Shown in pieces: positions 27,294 to 34,749 of a DNA stretch of 64,000 nucleotides; the first letter of the stretch is position 1; every line of letters begins with the position of its first letter. The notes beneath the pieces were generated by a model, which saw only the letters and a list, made by a program, of their open reading frames with translations, searched no databases and was not told where the DNA came from. The position numbers were made by a program, and so were the translations under genes. Origin of the DNA: RYN-428 sp035551995 (GTDB taxonomy: Bacteria; Planctomycetota; Phycisphaerae; Tepidisphaerales; Tepidisphaeraceae); the NCBI GenBank assembly GCA_035551995.1, contig DASZME010000083.1:61220-125219 (forward strand). The letters run 5' to 3'.

Positions 27294-29684
27294 ATGGTCG
27301 AACCTATCCAACACAAAATCCTTTCACATCTCCAATCCGAAGAATATCGCCCCAAGCGTCCTCGCCTCCTGGCCAAGGAACTTGATCTGGGCGGCGAGGA
27401 ACATTATCCGACGTTTCGCGACGCGCTACGGCAACTCATGCACGAAGGCCGCGTGGTGCTTGGGGCGGCGGGAACGCTGATGCTGCCGGGCGCGGGGGCG
27501 CGGGACGAATTTGTCGGCGCCTACCGCCATAACAAGCGCGGGTTTGGCTTTGTCGTGCCGAGCGATCCGGGGAGCCATGAAGATTTGTTCGTACCCGAGG
27601 GGCAGAACGGCGGCGCCATTACCGGCGACGTCGTGCGGGCGAAGATCGTCAACCGCAGCCAAAAGGGCGGGAAAACGCTTTACAACGGGCGCATCGTCGA
27701 CATCCTTCAGCGAACGCAAAAGCGATTCTGCGGGACGCTCATCAAAAAGGGGGTCGAGTGGATGGTGTTGCCGGACGGCAATACGTTCACGGAGCCGATC
27801 ATGACGCCCGACGCCGCCGCCCGGCATATTAAGCCGGGGACGAAGGTGGTTGTCGAGCTGACAAGCTTTCCGGTGAATTTCGAGCCGGCCGTCGGCGTTA
27901 TCACCGAGGCGCTGGGCGAAGCGGGAGAAAAAGACGTCGATCTTAGGGCCGTGATCGTTCAGCACAATCTGCCCGAGCAGTTCCCGGAGGAGGTGCTCGA
28001 CCAGGCCCGCCAATCGATCGATCAATTTAATCCCGAAGAAGAGCGTAATCGGCGGGTCGATCTCACCGAAGAAGTCATCTGCACCATCGATCCCGACGAC
28101 GCCAAAGACTACGACGACGCCATCAGTCTTCGACAACTTCCCAGCGGCTTGTGGGAACTTGGCGTGCATATCGCCGACGTGTCTTACTTTGTTCCGGCCG
28201 GCACGAAATTGGATGAAGAAGCCTATGAACGCGCGAACAGTTGTTACTTCCCCGGCTTTGTCATTCCGATGCTGCCGGAGATTTTGAGCAATGGCGTTTG
28301 CTCGTTGCAGGAAGGCGTGCCGCGGCTGTGCAAGAGCGCCTTCATTACCTACGACGACAATGCGATGCCGGTCTCGAGCCGATTTGAAAACACGATCATC
28401 AAGAGCCGGCGTCGGCTGCGATACAAGGAAGCCCAGGCGATCCTCGACAACGAAACGACAATCCCGCATCCGGACGGCCCGAAGAATGTCGCGGAATATC
28501 CGCCGGAGGTGGTCGAGCATCTGCATCAGATGAACGCGCTGGCAAAACGATTGCAAAAACGCCGGCATCATCAGGGTCAGATCGTGCTGGGTTTGCCGGA
28601 GGTTGATCTGGTTTTGGACGAGAACGGAAAGGTGATCGATGCGGTGAAGGAAGACGAAAGCTTCACGCATACGCTGATCGAGATGTTCATGGTGGAAGCC
28701 AATGAGGCCGTCGCCCGGCTGTTGGATTCGCTCGATGTTCCTTTCATACGACGAACGCATCCGGAGCCGGAGATGCTCGACTCGGAAAAGCTGCGATCGT
28801 TCGTTCACGTCAGCGGCTTTAAGCTGCCCAAGCAACTGGATCGCAAGGCGATTCAGACGTTGCTTGCGGCGGTGAAAGGAAAGCCCGAATCGTTCGCGAT
28901 CAACCTGGCCGTGTTAAAGAGCCTGACGCGGGCGGAATATTCGCCGCAGCCGCTGGGGCATTACGCGCTGGCCAGCGAGCATTATTGCCATTTCACCTCG
29001 CCGATCCGCAGGTACGCGGATTTGACGGTGCATCGTCTGCTCGACGCCTACTTCGCCGCCCGTGAATCCGGCCCAAATCCCGGCGGCCGAAAGAAAACTA
29101 AAATCGATCCGGAGTCGATCCCAAGCTTCGACAAGCTGGTCGAGATCGGCCGGCATCTGTCGTTCAACGAACGCCGCGCCGACGACGCCGAGCGCGAGCT
29201 TCGGCAAGTGAAGCTGCTCGAGCTTCTCAAAAATCAAATTGGCGAAGAATTCACCGGCGTGGTCACCAGCATCGCCAACTTCGGCATCTTCGTGCAGATC
29301 GAGAAATATCTCGTCGATGGCCTGATCCGCTACGAAAATCTCATGGACGACTGGTGGGAGGTAGACGTTAAGACCGGCGTAGTCCGCGGCCAGCGCACCG
29401 GCACAAAAATCGGCATCGGGGATCAGGTGATGGTCTACATCGTCCGCGTAGACGTCGCCCGGCGCGAGCTGGATCTTGCCATCTCAAAAGTTCTCGGCCG
29501 GGCAAGGAAGGGCGCGACGGGAGAATCGACGGAGGCTACTCCTCCGCCGTCCGGCAAGAAGGGGAAAGGGAAGAAGGATCATCGGACAGGTCCGCGCGGG
29601 CAGAAGTCTGGTGGGCGGGAAAAGCCACAAACGGGTAGTGGGAAGCCGCGGAAGGGTGGGCCGGGAAAACGGCGCGGACGCTAA
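27294..29684 (+). CDS. rnr: Ribonuclease R
   Basis: RNase R is a processive 3'-5' exoribonuclease that degrades structured RNA. The 796-residue product shows an N-terminal winged-helix region (1-60), cold-shock OB domains (about 75-230), and the RNB catalytic domain with its metal-binding aspartates in IDPDDAKDYDDA (about 265-277). HFTSPIRRYADL is the late RNB signature. An S1 domain covers about 653-733 (FTGVVTSIANFGIFVQ). The last 60 residues are a very basic Gly/Lys/Arg-rich tail. All family landmarks are intact. The start at ATG 27294 lacks a clear Shine-Dalgarno sequence. A 71-bp stretch of the S1-coding DNA is duplicated 644 bp downstream. Confidence 0.96.
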   Translation: MVEPIQHKILSHLQSEEYRPKRPRLLAKELDLGGEEHYPTFRDALRQLMHEGRVVLGAAGTLMLPGAGARDEFVGAYRHNKRGFGFVVPSDPGSHEDLFVPEGQNGGAITGDVVRAKIVNRSQKGGKTLYNGRIVDILQRTQKRFCGTLIKKGVEWMVLPDGNTFTEPIMTPDAAARHIKPGTKVVVELTSFPVNFEPAVGVITEALGEAGEKDVDLRAVIVQHNLPEQFPEEVLDQARQSIDQFNPEEERNRRVDLTEEVICTIDPDDAKDYDDAISLRQLPSGLWELGVHIADVSYFVPAGTKLDEEAYERANSCYFPGFVIPMLPEILSNGVCSLQEGVPRLCKSAFITYDDNAMPVSSRFENTIIKSRRRLRYKEAQAILDNETTIPHPDGPKNVAEYPPEVVEHLHQMNALAKRLQKRRHHQGQIVLGLPEVDLVLDENGKVIDAVKEDESFTHTLIEMFMVEANEAVARLLDSLDVPFIRRTHPEPEMLDSEKLRSFVHVSGFKLPKQLDRKAIQTLLAAVKGKPESFAINLAVLKSLTRAEYSPQPLGHYALASEHYCHFTSPIRRYADLTVHRLLDAYFAARESGPNPGGRKKTKIDPESIPSFDKLVEIGRHLSFNERRADDAERELRQVKLLELLKNQIGEEFTGVVTSIANFGIFVQIEKYLVDGLIRYENLMDDWWEVDVKTGVVRGQRTGTKIGIGDQVMVYIVRVDVARRELDLAISKVLGRARKGATGESTEATPPPSGKKGKGKKDHRTGPRGQKSGGREKPQTGSGKPRKGGPGKRRGR

Positions 29685-30286
29685 GTTGGGGTCGAAAAAG
29701 CTTCTCGGTCTGGGCCAAAAATTCGACCTCGAATCTCGTCTGCCTGTGCCCGGCGCTGGCCTTGGGTTCCACGAGATCGACCGCGCGGCCGTTGATCGCT
29801 TGCCAGTCGCTGATCTTCTGAGCGTCGCGGCGTCAATCTTGCGGAGTTGTGACAACGCTTCGGCTTTCGAAACGTGTTGATACACGGCTACGGTCAAGTC
29901 GATCACGCCAAGACGCGGGATATCGTCCAGAGTGAGTTGCCGATCCTTCGCGGCGAACTGGGTGAGTTGCTTCGGTGAGGAAGCCGCTCGCGGGGAATGC
30001 AAGGGAGAGCGAGGCGACCGGCATAGTCCGCGGCCAGCGCACTGGTACAAGAATCGGCATCGGCGATCAGGTGATGGTCTACATCGGGGCCATACGAGGT
30101 GATGGAAAGACCTGACGGGGGCGACATAATCGCCGCGACGGGCGGCGTCAAAAGATAAAAAAGTCACCCTCACGCGAACCGTTCGGCTAAAGACTTCCTT
30201 GCACGTTTGTGTCGCGTTGACCAATTTTTCCAATCGTTCTCCAACCGGCTATCCGAAGCCAACGGGGTCCCCGGCGCCGGCGCCAT
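29685..30286. other. Intergenic region with rnr duplication scar and decayed frame
   Basis: The gap contains the duplicated rnr segment (30016-30086). On the minus strand about 29960-29700 there are two long open pieces in shifted frames. One includes LTLDDIPRLGVIDLTVAVYQ and the other ISDWQAINGRAVDLVEPKAS. Read together they look like a broken gene of about 100 codons whose family I do not recognise. No intact gene is present. Confidence 0.4.
30016..30086 (+). repeat. 71-bp duplicate of the rnr S1-domain coding sequence
   Basis: It matches 29372-29442 inside rnr with 5 differences in 71 bp; identity begins at GACCGGC and ends at GTGATGGTCTACATCG. It is in the same orientation, is not in an intact gene, and diverges sharply on both sides. 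Confidence 0.85.
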
Positions 30287-31339
30287 TTAACTCTGTGCCG
30301 ATGCGGGGCTGGCCCCGGATTGACGTTCGGCTGGCGTTTCCCGCAGAGTCAGCCGATTGATGATGGTGTTGACGCCAGGAACGTCGTGCAGATGCGTCAG
30401 CAGCCGCTCGAGTTCATCGCGTACGACATGGCCGGTCACGGTGACGCTTCCGTCGGCGTCAGTCAAAAACTGCACGTCATTGGGTTTGGCGATCCAGCCG
30501 CCGACGCGGGCGCGAATTTCGTTGATCAACTCACGGCTGTCGATCTTCAATTGGCGGGCGCCGCCCCGGCTGCCATAAAAGCGGTTCGCCAGATCGGTCC
30601 CGGTCGCGCGCATCAAATCGCCGGCGTTGCGGACCGCTTCGGAGGTCTTATTCCAGACCTCTTCTCGACGCGACCGGCCACGCAGCGGATCCATGAAATA
30701 CATCATCCCCGCGCCCACCGCGCAGCAGCCGACCGCGGTTGAAATCACCGCCACCGCCCCGACGCCCGGATGCGGATCTTCATGACCCAGCCATGATTGC
30801 GCCTGCGAATGAGCGTCGGCGGTTCGCTTGGAAAGCCAGCCGCGCCAGTTCCTGGCGCGGCTTGCCAGATCGTCGTGTACGTCATGCGCTTGACCGGCGA
30901 CGGATTCGCCCATGTGGGTGAGGCGGGCGCCAAGGCCGCGTGCTCGTTCCCACAGCCGATGGCCGACCTCGCTGGCATGTTGGCCATATCCCTCGGCGGC
31001 GGATTGTTTGTCGCGGAGGCCGGCGGTCGCCTGCTGGGTCAGTTCGGCGGCGATGGCCCGCGCTTCGTCGGCGAGGGCGTGCGTGTCATGGGCGGCATGA
31101 TGATGCATGTCGCCGACATGGCTGCTGACGCGGTGGGCGAGGTCTTTGACGTTGCCGGAAAGGTCGTGAAGACGATCGCTCACGGCTTCGCGGGCGGCGC
31201 CATATGCTCCCTCGGCGGCGGCGGCGACGCGAGTGCGCCGGCGGCGGCCGACCTCGGGGTCCATGAAGAACATCGCGGCTGCGCCCAGCAAGGCGCCACC
31301 TACCAGAATGGCCGTATCGGTCGTCGGTCGGGCTTTCAT
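30287..31339 (-). CDS. BON-domain protein with two YtxH-like segments
   Basis: This is a 350-residue protein. The start at 31339 (MKARPTTD) has GAGGAG 8 nt upstream; an earlier in-frame ATG at 31372 would overlap the upstream gene. Two similar hydrophobic segments, LGAAAMFFMDPEVGRRRR (about 18-35) and GAGMMYFMDPLRGRSRRE (about 210-227), each combine a short membrane helix with a basic cluster, as in YtxH-type proteins. Between them lies a His/Ala/Glu-rich helical, coiled-coil-like region. A BON domain follows (about 270-335: IDSRELINEIRARVGGWIAK then VTVTGHV). BON domains are phospholipid-binding envelope stress modules. It probably forms an operon with the general-stress-like gene upstream (30-bp gap). 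Confidence 0.75.
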   Translation of the reverse strand: MKARPTTDTAILVGGALLGAAAMFFMDPEVGRRRRTRVAAAAEGAYGAAREAVSDRLHDLSGNVKDLAHRVSSHVGDMHHHAAHDTHALADEARAIAAELTQQATAGLRDKQSAAEGYGQHASEVGHRLWERARGLGARLTHMGESVAGQAHDVHDDLASRARNWRGWLSKRTADAHSQAQSWLGHEDPHPGVGAVAVISTAVGCCAVGAGMMYFMDPLRGRSRREEVWNKTSEAVRNAGDLMRATGTDLANRFYGSRGGARQLKIDSRELINEIRARVGGWIAKPNDVQFLTDADGSVTVTGHVVRDELERLLTHLHDVPGVNTIINRLTLRETPAERQSGASPASAQS

Positions 31340-31368
31340 GTGGTCTCCTCTATTGTACATACGCGCCA

Positions 31369-31959
31369 TCATGGGGCGTGGAATAAACCAGTCGTTGGAA
31401 TGGGGCTTGCGATTTCGTTGTGCACGTGAAGGCCGCCGTGCTGGGCAAGAATGTGGGCGGCTTCGGCCGCGCGTCCACCCGCTTTGACGGCGACGATCGC
31501 CTTGCCTTCGTGGAATTTTTGTTCATAGAAGCGCGCTTCGTCTTCGCTGACGCCCAGGCCCTGCAGCGCGCCCAGAATTCCGCCAATCGCCATACCGGCG
31601 ACGGTGCCGCCGAAGAAACTCGCCAGCACGCCCGCGGCGATCACTGGGCCGATGGGTGGGATGAGAATCGCCGCCGCAGTCGCCAGGACGCCGCCGACAA
31701 TCCCGCCGGTGACAATTCCGGCGGCCGCCCCGCGAACGTCTTTTGCCCCGTCCGAACTGCTAAGCATACCACCCGCCACCACATCGGACCCGCGAATGAC
31801 GTATCCAATATGGTCATGCGTAAAGCCCACCTGCTCCAGAGCATCGACGGCGTATTCAGCGTCGATCCGATCATCAAATACCGCGACCACCGCGCGCTCA
31901 ATATCGTCCGTCGGCGATGCGCCGCTGACACTCGACGAATTTTTAGTTGTTGGGTTCAT
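31369..31959 (-). CDS. General stress protein 17M-like membrane-associated protein
   Basis: The 196-residue protein begins with a Ser/Thr-rich leader. A YflT/GspM-like ferredoxin-fold domain follows (about 20-55, AVVAVFDDRIDAEYAVDALE). A glycine-zipper hydrophobic region (about 80-135, GIVTGGIVGGVLATAAAILI) then leads to a second short alpha/beta segment (FHEGKAIVAVKAGGRAAEAA). This architecture resembles stress-induced glycine-zipper proteins thought to act at the membrane. It is first in a two-gene unit with the BON protein. The start is ATG 31959, and a 284-bp gap separates it from the divergent TPR gene. Confidence 0.7.
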   Translation of the reverse strand: MNPTTKNSSSVSGASPTDDIERAVVAVFDDRIDAEYAVDALEQVGFTHDHIGYVIRGSDVVAGGMLSSSDGAKDVRGAAAGIVTGGIVGGVLATAAAILIPPIGPVIAAGVLASFFGGTVAGMAIGGILGALQGLGVSEDEARFYEQKFHEGKAIVAVKAGGRAAEAAHILAQHGGLHVHNEIASPIPTTGLFHAP

Positions 31960-32243
31960 ATGCCACTTCCATTGGCTGATACGATAGACCGCAACAAATT
32001 GTCGCGGTCGCCAGCTACGTCCGACTTGATTGCAAAGGCGGCGCCGAAAAGGTACGGCGGATGGACTGGAGCCGATAAAAGCGTACGATTCTCAACACAA
32101 ACCAAACGTGTTGGAATTGGGATTTAGAATAACCCATCGCACTGCAGCCTCGGCTCGCGCTTGAACGCGGGATGCACGCCCGGGCGAACTTGTTCTTTTC
32201 CTGGTCGAAAACCTCCCACTTCTCTTTTGTGGAGTCCGTGCCA

Positions 32244-33218
32244 ATGGCCAAACTCATCGCGATGCTTCTTTTTTCTCTCGCCCTTGGCGCCGGCTCCGCT
32301 CGGGCACAGGCGCCTGACGCGGGCGCGGTTCGTCGCCAAATCGACGCTCGGATTCACTCGTTCCAGAATCAGAAGAAAAAAGCCACCCTCGGATTTATTC
32401 AGCAGGCGATCGCCCTGTCGATCGGCTACGGCGCCGAGGCGTATAACGCGGGGGACCGGGCCGGATGCTTTCAGTTTTACGCGGCCACCGCCGACTCGCT
32501 GATCGCCGCTTTCCCCGACGAAAAATCCGCCACCGAATCGGCCCGGCGGGCGCTGGGCGATCTGAAAGCCGCGCGCGAGCGCACCCTCAAAAATACCGAC
32601 CCCGACCGCAACGCCTGGACCATGCGCTACGCCTTCGACAAAACGCAAATCGCCTGGGAACTCCAAGTCGGCTCATCCCAGGGATTGATGCGCCTCGGCG
32701 CGGAGAATTTCGCCAAGTCGCAATTCGAAGAAGCGCAGGACGCGTACGAATCGGCGATTCAATCCCTGGCTGAACTGGACGGCCAGACCCTTCGGCAGAT
32801 TCCGATCGCGTGTCGCTTTGCGCCGTTGGCGCTGGCCAATACGCTGTTCGCACAAAAGCAATACAAGGCGGCGGCGGAAGCCGTCACCCCCGGATTGCGC
32901 TACTTGCCCGAATGGCCGGCGATAACGATCGATCTTCGGAGTTTGCATCACGATCCGGCGGAATACGAAAGCCTGATGGAAGACCTGCAAGCCAAGGCCA
33001 ACGCCGCCCCGCAGGACGCAAACCTTCAGTTTTTGCTGGGCTATGAATTATATTTCACCGGCAAAAAAGCGGCCGCAAACGAACAATTTCAGCGGACGCT
33101 GAAGATCGACCCGAATCACGCCGGCGCAAAAACACTGCTTCATCCGGGACAAAGGCCCGATGACGACGAGCCGGCGGCGCCGCCGGCGAAGGAGCCCAAG
33201 GGGACGCTGAAGACGTGA
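32244..33218 (+). CDS. Secreted TPR-type protein
   Basis: The product is 324 residues. The start at ATG 32244 follows GGAG (32231) and gives a clear signal peptide, MAKLIAMLLFSLALGAGSARA-type with an AQA cleavage region; the frame is open further upstream to 32172 but without signal character. The mature part is helical. TPR-like helices are seen in the C-terminal half (LQFLLGYELYFTGKKAAANE then FQRTLKIDPNHAGA). The last 25 residues are Pro/Asp/Lys-rich. No enzyme motif is seen. It is likely a periplasmic scaffold. It converges with the GT-C gene. Confidence 0.75.
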   Translation: MAKLIAMLLFSLALGAGSARAQAPDAGAVRRQIDARIHSFQNQKKKATLGFIQQAIALSIGYGAEAYNAGDRAGCFQFYAATADSLIAAFPDEKSATESARRALGDLKAARERTLKNTDPDRNAWTMRYAFDKTQIAWELQVGSSQGLMRLGAENFAKSQFEEAQDAYESAIQSLAELDGQTLRQIPIACRFAPLALANTLFAQKQYKAAAEAVTPGLRYLPEWPAITIDLRSLHHDPAEYESLMEDLQAKANAAPQDANLQFLLGYELYFTGKKAAANEQFQRTLKIDPNHAGAKTLLHPGQRPDDDEPAAPPAKEPKGTLKT

Positions 33219-33251
33219 TGAATCAATACGAGCCGCGAACCGCCAATTTTT

Positions 33252-34487
33252 TCACGCTCGAATCGGCGCCCGCATGGAGAGGATGCGGATGACGAAGCCG
33301 ATCAAGACAAGCCAGGCGACCATGCCGACCATCCCGGCGCCGACGGAAAGCTGATCGGTATAAAACGCATAGATCGGGAATTTGCCGTTCCAGAACAAGT
33401 TGTATCCGACGGCAAGAAAAACGCCCGCCGAACACGCGTACGCCATGGCCCATCCAGGCGCGGTCGCAAAGAGAAGGGGACCGATCATGGCGGTGTATTG
33501 CGCGCCGAAGCCGGGCGACATGATGAGAAAAACGGCGAGCGTGACCGCGCTGATCTGATAGCGATTCCATCGATTGTACCGGCGGGCGAGAATGGCCCAG
33601 ACAAGAACGATCACGGGAATCAGGAGCCGGCCAAATCTGCTGTAATAGAGCGTGAGCGCGCCGCCGGGAGTGGTTGGATCAAAGCTTCGATTTCGCCAAC
33701 CCATTAGAAAAAACGGAATTCCCCACCGGTCGATGACCGAGCCGTAGTTCAATACGTTTTGAGTGAATCCCAGCCGATTGACATAAATCGCCGGGATAAA
33801 TGGAATGACGCCGACCGACAACCCCAGCAGAAATCGCCACGCGTCGCGCCCGTTTCGGCAGCTTAGCAAAAGGGGCGGGATCAGGAGCACGGGAATCAGC
33901 TTGACGTTGATCGCCGCCGCAAGCGCCAGGCCGGCCCAGCAAAATCGGCGATGGCGCTCCATCAGATACACCGACAGTAAACAGAGCATCGCGTAGCACG
34001 GATCGGTATTGCAGTGAAAGCCGGTGACGAGAACGGAAGCGAGACTGAGGGCGAAGCCCGCCGCGGCCACCACCGCCGCTCCGCAAACGGCGGAAGATTT
34101 CCATATTTTCCAGATCAGGTAAATGGAAATGGCGTCGGCGCCGATCGGCGCCAGCTTGAAAATAAAACTGAACAAGTGAACGCCGCCGCCGGCGATTTTA
34201 CGGGCGAGCAGCGCCCATAGCGCCGGCAGGGGAGGATGATTGAAATCAGGATCGACGCTGTAGGTTCTGAGCAAACCGGATCGGTGAATTTCCGTGGTGA
34301 AGCGATAGAACGTGGTGGCGTCGTTTGTGCCGATGGAGATGGACGCCAGCGCCAGCCGCAAAAGAATTCCAACGGTGATCCACACCCATACCGCCGTCGG
34401 CGCGCGAGCGGTCGCATTGATGACCGGAACATCTTCCATAGGTCGCGCGTTCGCTGTCGCTTTGGGCGCGAAGGGGTCGTGATTCAT
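33252..34487 (-). CDS. GT-C-like polytopic membrane glycosyltransferase
   Basis: The 411-residue protein has about 10-11 transmembrane helices. The chosen start (ATG 34487, MNHDPFAPKATAN) skips 62 Arg-rich residues that are not protein-like. After the first helix, the lumenal loop carries acidic and Pro-rich sequence (VDPDFNHPPLPALWALLARK) typical of GT-C enzymes that use polyprenyl-phosphate sugars. Other features are CWAGLALAAAINVKLIPVLL and a C-terminal helix bundle. A role in glycosylating lipids or surface polymers is inferred from fold-level resemblance to DUF2029/GT87 or PMT-type proteins; the exact family is uncertain. It is divergent from gyrA (262 bp). Confidence 0.7.
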   Translation of the reverse strand: MNHDPFAPKATANARPMEDVPVINATARAPTAVWVWITVGILLRLALASISIGTNDATTFYRFTTEIHRSGLLRTYSVDPDFNHPPLPALWALLARKIAGGGVHLFSFIFKLAPIGADAISIYLIWKIWKSSAVCGAAVVAAAGFALSLASVLVTGFHCNTDPCYAMLCLLSVYLMERHRRFCWAGLALAAAINVKLIPVLLIPPLLLSCRNGRDAWRFLLGLSVGVIPFIPAIYVNRLGFTQNVLNYGSVIDRWGIPFFLMGWRNRSFDPTTPGGALTLYYSRFGRLLIPVIVLVWAILARRYNRWNRYQISAVTLAVFLIMSPGFGAQYTAMIGPLLFATAPGWAMAYACSAGVFLAVGYNLFWNGKFPIYAFYTDQLSVGAGMVGMVAWLVLIGFVIRILSMRAPIRA

Positions 34488-34749
34488 CGTCGAACAATTA
34501 CCTTTCCGACGCGCCGGCAAGCGGGGCGGCGCGTGAATCACGCGCGCTTCGCGCGCGTCGTATCGATGCCCACGCGTCGCTCCCGCGATCGCGCCGCCGG
34601 AGGGTACCGTCCGCGTGGCGTCGAAGATAGTCACGCGATGCGATCCCGTTCGCTTTGACGTCCATTTTCGCATATAATTTCACGCTCTGGCAATGGGCCC
34701 GGCGACTGTCACGAAAACAGCGCGGCGGGCCGTTTTTCGCGGAATTATT

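Noticed and set aside
27426..28835. 469-codon minus-strand open frame inside rnr
   Set aside because: Antisense frame of an intact RNase R gene, without family signature.
34488..34673. 62-residue N-terminal extension of the GT-C gene
   Set aside because: Arg/Gly-rich, not similar to membrane protein N-termini, and would run into the gyrA promoter region.
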